Shown here: piece by piece, positions 6,550 to 10,577 of the stretch
How positions within the stretch are numbered: the first letter of the stretch is position 1
Layout: each line of letters begins with the position of its first letter
NCBI GenBank assembly: GCA_016649785.1
Contig: JAENXB010000087.1
Location: 1-10,577, forward strand
Length of the DNA: 10,577 bases
Reading direction: 5' to 3'
Source of the DNA: Flavobacteriaceae bacterium
GTDB taxonomy: Bacteria > Bacteroidota > Bacteroidia > Flavobacteriales > Flavobacteriaceae
Translations under genes and position numbers: made by a program
The notes under the pieces: generated by a model
Told to the model about the DNA's origin: nothing
The model's input: only the letters and a program-made list of their open reading frames with translations
Database searches by the model: none

Positions 6550-6566
6550 CTGGCACATTTACTGCG
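6550..6566 (+). promoter_or_regulatory. Probable sigma-54 (RpoN) promoter of the barrel-protein gene
   Basis: CTGGCAC (6550-6556) followed by CTGC (6562-6565) places the -24 GG (6552-6553) and the -12 GC (6564-6565) exactly 10 bases apart, as RNA polymerase with sigma-54 requires. The match to YTGGCACGNNNNTTGC fails only at the G after CAC and one T of TTGC. Transcription would start near 6577, leaving a leader of about 20 bases. No vegetative TAnnTTTG box is present in this gap. If correct, the gene needs an activator ATPase and an upstream site; none can be pointed to here. Confidence 0.6.
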
Positions 6567-6596
6567 TTATACCAATCAAACATTAAAACAACACTT

Positions 6597-7187
6597 ATGA
6601 AAAAATTAATTGTATTAGGCTTAATATTTATTGGCGGAACAGCTGTTGCTCAATCCTCCTATGGTATTAAAGGCGGTTTAAATTACGGTGCGACAGGAGA
6701 TTATAAAAATATCTCTGAAGGCTTCAATGATGCCACCACAATAGAAGGAAAAAACAAAACCGGTTACCATTTGGGTGGATTTGCAAAATTCGAATTTCTT
6801 GGAATTTTCCTGCAGCCCGAATTGGTATATACAAGGTTGAATACGGAATACGATACTTTTGAATATAATATTGACAAAATAGACGCACCTTTATTAGTTG
6901 GCCTTAATGTTTTGGGACCTCTTAATATTAAAGCAGGTCCATCCTTTCAATATATTTTGAATAACGAACTGGACAATTCAGCTTTACAGATCTCTGAAGT
7001 AGAAGATAAAATAACTTTAGGATACCAACTTGGCGCCGGAGTTAATTTAGGCAGATTAGGATTTGATGTGAGATACGAAGGAGCTTTTAAAGAAAATACC
7101 GCCTTTAGCGAAACGGCCTCTGAAAATTTCTCAATAGATTCAAGGCCTTCGCAATGGATCTTTAGTTTGGCCTACAGCTTCAATTAA
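6597..7187 (+). CDS. Small outer-membrane beta-barrel (porin family) protein
   Basis: A 196-residue protein with a clear Sec signal peptide: basic MKK, a hydrophobic core (LIVLGLIFIGGT) and a probable signal peptidase I cut after AVA (about residue 18, before QSS). The mature part is built of short alternating strands with aromatic edges and glycine turns (YGIKGGLNYG, GYHLGGFAKFEF, ITLGYQLGAGVNLGRLGFDVRYEG) and ends in WIFSLAYSFN, a barrel-type last strand. This is the pattern of the PF13568-like outer-membrane beta-barrel family, with about 8 strands. Function is unknown; such proteins are structural or narrow pores, and no plug or TonB box is seen. The gene stands alone between two terminators, with a likely sigma-54 promoter in front, which suggests conditional expression. 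Confidence 0.85.
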   Translation: MKKLIVLGLIFIGGTAVAQSSYGIKGGLNYGATGDYKNISEGFNDATTIEGKNKTGYHLGGFAKFEFLGIFLQPELVYTRLNTEYDTFEYNIDKIDAPLLVGLNVLGPLNIKAGPSFQYILNNELDNSALQISEVEDKITLGYQLGAGVNLGRLGFDVRYEGAFKENTAFSETASENFSIDSRPSQWIFSLAYSFN

Positions 7188-7207
7188 AAAGAGGTTAGTT
7201 TTAAAAG

Positions 7208-7238
7208 AAAAAAGCCACGAAATTTCGTGGCTTTTTTT
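7208..7238. terminator. Bidirectional terminator between convergent genes
   Basis: A perfect 30-base palindrome (7208-7237) centred on AAATTT, with the GC-rich arm GCCACG/CGTGGC flanked by an A run on the left and a T run of seven on the right. It serves the barrel-protein gene on the plus strand and the FKBP-like lipoprotein gene (stop at 7268) on the minus strand. Confidence 0.93.
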
Positions 7239-7267
7239 ATTCTCAATTTCTTATAATCAATTTCTTA

Positions 7268-8200
7268 TTAAAAGGAATCCGGATCCAAATAATCAGGAGT
7301 TCCGTTAGAGTTGGTATCGGGAAATTCAATACTTCCGTCTTCATTAATAATTATTTCTTCCCGGGTTGGGGTTCCATCTGCATCATCATCTGCATCCAAA
7401 TAATTAGGAATCCGGCTTGCGCTGGTATCATCGTTATACAAAATTCCGTCCCCATCCAGATCTTCCATATAAGATGGAATTCCGTCCCGGTCATGATCGG
7501 CTTCATTTACACCGTATAACTGGAATGAAAATATAAGCGGACTATATATGGGAATAGCCGGAGGTGAAGCATTAAAATAACCAAGTCCGGAAGGCAAAAA
7601 TACTGCTCCAATCCCAAAATCATTATTCCAACTTACAGTATTGTCTTCATTTACGCTAAACCCTGATGCTTCTCCAAACTCCAACATGGCTTGGGTAAGT
7701 GCTACTACTGCAATTCCGGGATTTGCCTGGGTAAGTGTCCCGGGATGGTCAAACCATACAGGATTTGCGGTATTATCAAATAGATCTTGATTTAATAATT
7801 CGCCTTTATAATTTTGAAAAGTAGAATCGGCAAATGTTGGTTTGTCCCCTGCTCCTTCTCTTATTTTTAAAATATAAATGGTATAATCTATACTATCCTT
7901 TCGCACGGTTTTGGTGGTCAACAAATCCGAATCGATTATTGGTGTTTTATTGGCATTATCACCAGTGATAGTATCAAAATTCACTATATAATTAAAATTG
8001 GCGGCAGGATTTTGAAAATCCTCGGCATTGTAAAAATGTGTTTGCAAGTAGGCAAGGATAGCTTCGTCATCATCAATTGCTTGTTCCCCACGATCCCTTG
8101 GAGGAACAGTCTCAATATCATTTTTATCATCCTTTTTACAAGATATTAGGAATGTGCTTGCAAGCACACCAATTATAAACAATTTGTTCAATCTCATCAT
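7268..8200 (-). CDS. FKBP-like lipoprotein with acidic calcium-repeat tail
   Basis: A 310-residue lipoprotein. The signal peptide ends in the lipobox LISC (C21), followed by KKDDK, so the mature protein should be lipid-anchored in the envelope. The central part (about 105-230) resembles FKBP-type peptidyl-prolyl isomerases: YKGELLNQDLFD (131-142) is the Y-x-G...FD segment, and FLPSGLGYFNASPPAIPIYSPLIF (positions 201-224) matches the IPxxLxYG...IPPxxxLxF segment. The usual active-site tryptophan (VIPGW) appears to be L168 in AVVALTQAM, so catalysis is uncertain. The tail (about 234-310) is rich in Asp/Gly/Asn, with units such as DHDRDGIPS, DLDGDGIL, DADDDADGTPT and DTNSNGTPDYLDPD, resembling thrombospondin type 3 calcium loops. 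Two ATGs stand in a row at the start; either fits. It may be a chaperone for surface or secreted proteins, by analogy to gliding-related FKBP lipoproteins. Confidence 0.85.
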   Translation of the reverse strand: MMRLNKLFIIGVLASTFLISCKKDDKNDIETVPPRDRGEQAIDDDEAILAYLQTHFYNAEDFQNPAANFNYIVNFDTITGDNANKTPIIDSDLLTTKTVRKDSIDYTIYILKIREGAGDKPTFADSTFQNYKGELLNQDLFDNTANPVWFDHPGTLTQANPGIAVVALTQAMLEFGEASGFSVNEDNTVSWNNDFGIGAVFLPSGLGYFNASPPAIPIYSPLIFSFQLYGVNEADHDRDGIPSYMEDLDGDGILYNDDTSASRIPNYLDADDDADGTPTREEIIINEDGSIEFPDTNSNGTPDYLDPDSF

Positions 8201-8222
8201 TAGTTAAATTTAAGGCCGCAAG

Positions 8223-8244
8223 ATACAATAATCTTGTATTTTTG
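8223..8244 (+). promoter_or_regulatory. -7 box and small inverted repeat before the S4 operon
   Basis: TATTTTTG (8237-8244) is a perfect TAnnTTTG box on the plus strand, about 30 bases before the S4 gene, giving a predicted start near 8250. No -33 TTG stands at the right distance. ATACAA (8223-8228) and TTGTAT (8234-8239) form a 6-bp inverted repeat with a 5-base spacer that overlaps the box; it may be an operator or chance in AT-rich DNA. I found no good box for the divergent lipoprotein gene. Confidence 0.5.
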
Positions 8245-8276
8245 CTTAAGATTTAGTCAGTTTTAAGATTCTAAAT

Positions 8277-8681
8277 ATGAGAGTTGATAAGTTTTTATGG
8301 TGCGTGCGTTATTTTAAAACCAGAAGTCTGGCCACAAATGCAACCAAACAGGGAAAAGTTAAGATAAAGGGCGCAAATGTAAAACCTTCAAGAGAGGTAT
8401 ATGTGTCAGACATTATTACAATAAGAAAAAACCAGATCGATTATCAAATTGAAGTTCTGGATTTACCGCCTAGCCGGGTTGGTGCAAAACTGGTGGGGCT
8501 TTATATAAACGATATTACCCCAAAGGAAGCTTTTGCAAAACTGGAATTACTAAAATATTCTACAGAATATTATCGAAAAAAAGGAGCCGGAAGACCTACA
8601 AAAAAAGATCGGCGTGATATAGATGATTGGGTTGAAGATCCGGAAAATACTGAAAAATCTGATAAAGAAGAAAAAGAATGA
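8277..8681 (+). CDS. S4-domain RNA-binding protein, Hsp15 family
   Basis: A 134-residue protein with an S4 RNA-binding fold over residues 1-60 (MRVDKFLWCVRYFKTRSLAT at the start, then GKVKIKGANVKPSREV). This is the Hsp15 (HslR) pattern; the E. coli protein binds free 50S subunits carrying a stalled peptidyl-tRNA and helps recycle them. The C-terminal third is charged: a basic patch GAGRPTKKDRRD (102-113), then a very acidic and lysine-rich tail ending EEKE, typical of a flexible rRNA-contacting extension. The start ATG follows a -7 box by about 30 bases. The stop overlaps the start of the methyltransferase gene in ATGA, so the two are translationally coupled. The function is inferred from the family; the flavobacterial version may not be heat induced. 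Confidence 0.9.
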   Translation: MRVDKFLWCVRYFKTRSLATNATKQGKVKIKGANVKPSREVYVSDIITIRKNQIDYQIEVLDLPPSRVGAKLVGLYINDITPKEAFAKLELLKYSTEYYRKKGAGRPTKKDRRDIDDWVEDPENTEKSDKEEKE

Positions 8682-9259
8682 AGCTGGATAAGGAGTTTTG
8701 GGCGGCAAAATACAGGGAAAATAAAACCGGTTGGGATCTGGGAAGTGTTTCCCCTCCATTAAAACAATACATAGATCAACTCAAGGATAAATCTATTACT
8801 ATCCTGCTTCCCGGAGCAGGGAATTCCTACGAGGCAGAATATCTTCACATAAATGGGTTTAAAAACATATATGTTTTGGATCTAGCCGAAGAACCTCTTA
8901 AGAATTTAAAAAGTCGGATTCCCGGATTTCCTGAAGAAAATTTGATCCAAGCCGATTTTTTTGAATTTGAAGGATCATTTGACCTGATCCTGGAACAAAC
9001 ATTTTTTTGTGCTTTACCGGTTCAAAAAAGAAGTCTTTATGCAAAAAAAATGCACCAACTTCTTAAAAAAAACGGAAAACTGGTCGGTTTGCTTTTCAAC
9101 GTCAAATTTCCTGAGGAAGGACCACCATTTGGCGGAAGCAGAAAGGAATATTTAACCTATTTTAGTCCGTATTTTGACATAGAAATTTTTGAAAGCTGCA
9201 CAAATTCGATTCTTCCCAGACAGGGAAATGAATTATTTTTTATATTTATGAAAAATTAA
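8678..9259 (+). CDS. TPMT-family SAM-dependent methyltransferase
   Basis: A 193-residue class I methyltransferase of the thiopurine S-methyltransferase superfamily, which includes bacterial TPMT and plant thiol/halide methyltransferases. Family marks are FWAAKYRENKTGWDLGSVSPPL (residues 7-28, TGWD and the substrate-side cap), LLPGAGNSYEAEYL (43-56, the SAM-binding glycine loop), VLDLAEEPL (65-73, the acidic residue that holds the ribose), QADFFEF (91-97), LEQTFFCALPVQKRSLYAKKM (positions 104-124) and GPPFGGSRKEY (147-157). The natural substrate is unknown; candidates are thiols, halides, and selenium or tellurium species. The start ATG overlaps the S4 stop, and the next gene begins five bases after its stop, so it is the middle gene of a three-gene operon. 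Nothing in the neighbours points to a specific substrate. Confidence 0.92.
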   Translation: MKLDKEFWAAKYRENKTGWDLGSVSPPLKQYIDQLKDKSITILLPGAGNSYEAEYLHINGFKNIYVLDLAEEPLKNLKSRIPGFPEENLIQADFFEFEGSFDLILEQTFFCALPVQKRSLYAKKMHQLLKKNGKLVGLLFNVKFPEEGPPFGGSRKEYLTYFSPYFDIEIFESCTNSILPRQGNELFFIFMKN

Positions 9260-9264
9260 AAATC

Positions 9265-9765
9265 ATGCCAATATCCAAAATCATCCTTAACAACGAACAG
9301 ATCAAACATAAAATCAAACGAATTGCTTATCAGATTTATGAAAGCAATATTGATGAAACCGGGATTATCCTTGCCGGGATTTCAAAAAGTGGATTTGCAT
9401 TCGCCCAGCGCCTGAAAACGGTGTTAGAGGAAATCTCCGATTTGAAGATCGAATTATGCAATGTTGAGGTCGATAAAAAAAATCCGTTGAACGAGGTAAA
9501 AACGTCCTTACCCCCTTCTGCTTACACCAATAAATCAATTGTATTGGCAGATGATGTATTAAATTCTGGCGCCACTCTAATTTACGGTATAAAGCATTTT
9601 TTAGAGGTTCCGCTCAAACAATTTAAAACAGCGGTATTGGTAGACAGAAGCCATAAGAAATACCCCGTTAAGGCCGATTTTAAGGGTATCTCCCTATCTA
9701 CCTCCTTTAACGAAACAGTTCAGGTCCAATTTGCAAAAGGAAAAGATAAGGTGGAGCTATTCTAA
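9265..9765 (+). CDS. PyrR-like phosphoribosyltransferase family protein
   Basis: A 166-residue type I phosphoribosyltransferase. The PRPP-binding loop is at 91-104 (SIVLADDVLNSGAT, with the paired aspartates D96-D97), the pyrophosphate loop near GISKSG (38-43), and the PyrR-like segment VDRSHKKYPVKADFKG lies at 126-141. PyrR proteins either attenuate pyr operons by binding mRNA or act as uracil phosphoribosyltransferases. Here the chain is shorter than typical PyrR (about 180 residues) and the gene is not near pyr genes, so regulation of pyrimidine synthesis is not supported and no symbol is given. It lies five bases after the methyltransferase gene and ends inside the convergent aroK gene with a 9-base tail-to-tail overlap. 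Confidence 0.85.
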   Translation: MPISKIILNNEQIKHKIKRIAYQIYESNIDETGIILAGISKSGFAFAQRLKTVLEEISDLKIELCNVEVDKKNPLNEVKTSLPPSAYTNKSIVLADDVLNSGATLIYGIKHFLEVPLKQFKTAVLVDRSHKKYPVKADFKGISLSTSFNETVQVQFAKGKDKVELF

Positions 9766-10278
9766 CTTTTTCAAAATTTCTGTGGCGATAGCCGCAGGAT
9801 CCTTGTCTTCAACATCGACAATAATATCCGATTGGTTATAATAATATCCGCGTTCAAATAAATGTTTCCTGATAAAATCTTCCAAATCGTCCTTATTTGT
9901 AAGGTGATTGATCAACGGGCGGGTGTCCTTTTCCAGAAACAAACGTTCGGTAAGAAATCCCACTGAGGCTTTTAAATACACCATTTTGGCATCGGGAAAA
10001 CTTTTGATCAATTCCGTATTAATTCCGTAACAAGGGGTTCCGCCTCCAAGAGAAACTATTAGGGAAGCTGGTTCGTTCAAAACGTCTTCCAATACGCGGG
10101 ATTCCAACTTCCTAAAATAAAGTTCTCCCTTGCGTTCAAAAATTTCAGAAATGGACTGCCCTTCAATTAAAGAGATCTGATCGTCAAAATCTACAAGAGG
10201 AATTTGTAATTTTTCCGACAAATGTTGTGATATCAAAGATTTACCGGATCCCATATAGCCGGATAGAAATATTTTCAT
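9757..10278 (-). CDS. aroK: Shikimate kinase
   Basis: Phosphorylates shikimate at the 3-hydroxyl with ATP, the fifth step of the shikimate pathway to chorismate and the aromatic amino acids. The 173 residues match the usual length (170-180). Visible sites are the Walker A loop GYMGSGKS (7-14), the shikimate-binding aspartate region VDFDDQI (29-35), FRKLES (55-60, R56), the GGG of SLGGGTP (76-82), the lid arginine R120 in DTRPL, and R143 in FERGYYYNQSD. It is a single gene, not joined to aroB. The last 9 bases overlap the end of the convergent phosphoribosyltransferase gene, leaving no room for a terminator between them. ATG start, preceded by a promoter-like pair on the minus strand. Confidence 0.96.
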   Translation of the reverse strand: MKIFLSGYMGSGKSLISQHLSEKLQIPLVDFDDQISLIEGQSISEIFERKGELYFRKLESRVLEDVLNEPASLIVSLGGGTPCYGINTELIKSFPDAKMVYLKASVGFLTERLFLEKDTRPLINHLTNKDDLEDFIRKHLFERGYYYNQSDIIVDVEDKDPAAIATEILKKLE

Positions 10279-10301
10279 ACTGAGAAAGAGGTGTTTAGAT
10301 A

Positions 10302-10333
10302 TAAATTTAAAATATCTGCGAATTTAAATCAAA
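10302..10333 (-). promoter_or_regulatory. Likely promoter of aroK
   Basis: On the minus strand TTTG (10333-10330), a 20-base spacer and TAAATTTA (10309-10302) match the Bacteroidota promoter except for the last base of the -7 box (A in place of G). Transcription would begin near 10297, about 20 bases before the aroK ATG. Confidence 0.45.
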
Positions 10334-10339
10334 TTCCTC

Positions 10340-10369
10340 TTGAAAAATAAATTATTGATAGTATATTTG
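10340..10369 (+). promoter_or_regulatory. Promoter of the tRNA-Lys genes
   Basis: TTG (10340-10342), a 19-base spacer and TATATTTG (10362-10369) give a full match to the Bacteroidota vegetative promoter. The start would be near 10374, with a leader of about 25 bases before the first tRNA. Both tRNAs are likely cut from one transcript, as the 32-base spacer between them has no promoter box. Confidence 0.85.
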
Positions 10370-10398
10370 CACCCGCGTTCAGAAAATAATGTGGAAAA

Positions 10399-10471
10399 GA
10401 TTTGGTAGCTCAGTTGGTAGAGCATCTCCCTTTTAAGGAGAGGGTCCTGGGTTCGAGCCCCAGCCAGATCA
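10399..10471 (+). tRNA. tRNA-Lys (anticodon UUU), first copy
   Basis: A full cloverleaf of 73 bases: acceptor arm GATTTGG/CCAGATC with one T-G wobble, D-arm GCTC/GAGC, anticodon arm TCTCC/GGAGA with loop CTTTTAA (anticodon TTT at 10432-10434), T-arm CTGGG/CCCAG with loop TTCGAGC, and discriminator A. The CCA tail is not encoded and must be added by the nucleotidyltransferase. It reads AAA and AAG codons for lysine. Confidence 0.97.
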
Positions 10472-10503
10472 CAATAATAAGTTCCTTTACATTCAAAACA
10501 CAA

Positions 10504-10576
10504 GATTTGGTAGCTCAGTTGGTAGAGCATCTCCCTTTTAAGGAGAGGGTCCTGGGTTCGAGCCCCAGCCAGATCA
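10504..10576 (+). tRNA. tRNA-Lys (anticodon UUU), second identical copy
   Basis: All 73 bases are identical to the first tRNA-Lys copy, 32 bases downstream, with unrelated spacer sequence around it. CCA is again not encoded. The window ends one base later, so further copies or the terminator of this transcript cannot be seen. Confidence 0.97.
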
Positions 10577-10577
10577 C

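Noticed and set aside
9821..9850. Direct repeat ATAATATCCG twice, 20 bases apart, inside aroK
   Set aside because: The two copies are in different reading frames and code for unrelated conserved aroK residues; chance similarity.
10324..10530. A 68-codon open frame on the minus strand at the tRNA end
   Set aside because: It is the reverse complement of two identical tRNA-Lys genes; its internal repeat comes from the tRNA duplication.

Overview
The window looks like a piece of a Flavobacteriaceae chromosome (Bacteroidota). The DNA is AT-rich. Ribosome-binding sites of the Shine-Dalgarno type are missing and A-rich leaders take their place. Several genes have the Bacteroidota -7 promoter box TAnnTTTG, in two cases with a -33 TTG/TTTG at 19 bases. 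The proteins (AccA, a LptF/LptG-type permease, a two-subunit transketolase, a Tgt without zinc cysteines, an FKBP-like lipoprotein) all read as flavobacterial. From memory of the protein style I would guess a relative of Gramella, Salegentibacter or Salinimicrobium, but the genus is not proven here.

Layout. Bases 1-98 hold no gene I can support. A bidirectional terminator (99-132) follows accA (minus, 153-1106), which has its own -7 box. Upstream of it is a tight minus-strand operon: tgt (3141-4271), a LptF/LptG family permease (2063-3139, TTG start one base after tgt) and a DMT-type EamA transporter (1150-2076, overlapping the permease by 14 bases). The 170-base gap at 4272-4441 holds divergent promoters for tgt and the transketolase genes. 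On the plus strand come the N-terminal (4442-5332) and C-terminal (5521-6474) transketolase subunits, separated by 188 bases of heptamer-structured DNA, then a terminator. A small outer-membrane beta-barrel gene (6597-7187) follows behind a likely sigma-54 promoter. A perfect palindromic terminator (7208-7238) separates it from a convergent FKBP-like lipoprotein gene (7268-8200). Diverging from that is a plus operon: an Hsp15-like S4 protein, a TPMT-family methyltransferase and a PyrR-like phosphoribosyltransferase (8277-9765). Its last gene overlaps the convergent shikimate kinase gene aroK by 9 bases. The window ends with two identical tRNA-Lys(UUU) genes behind a textbook Bacteroidota promoter.

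Functionally this is mostly housekeeping: fatty-acid synthesis (accA), LPS export (permease), tRNA queuosine modification (tgt), the non-oxidative pentose phosphate pathway (transketolase, supplying erythrose-4-phosphate to the shikimate pathway that includes aroK), envelope proteins and tRNA. I see no CRISPR array, insertion sequence, prophage or defence system, and no wholly new system. The points most worth a second look are in the DNA between and at the edges of genes: a 45-bp tandem duplication covering the leader and start codon of the transketolase N subunit, a strict 7-base-period AGA array between the two transketolase genes, a sigma-54-like promoter in front of the barrel protein, and the loss of all three zinc cysteines in Tgt.
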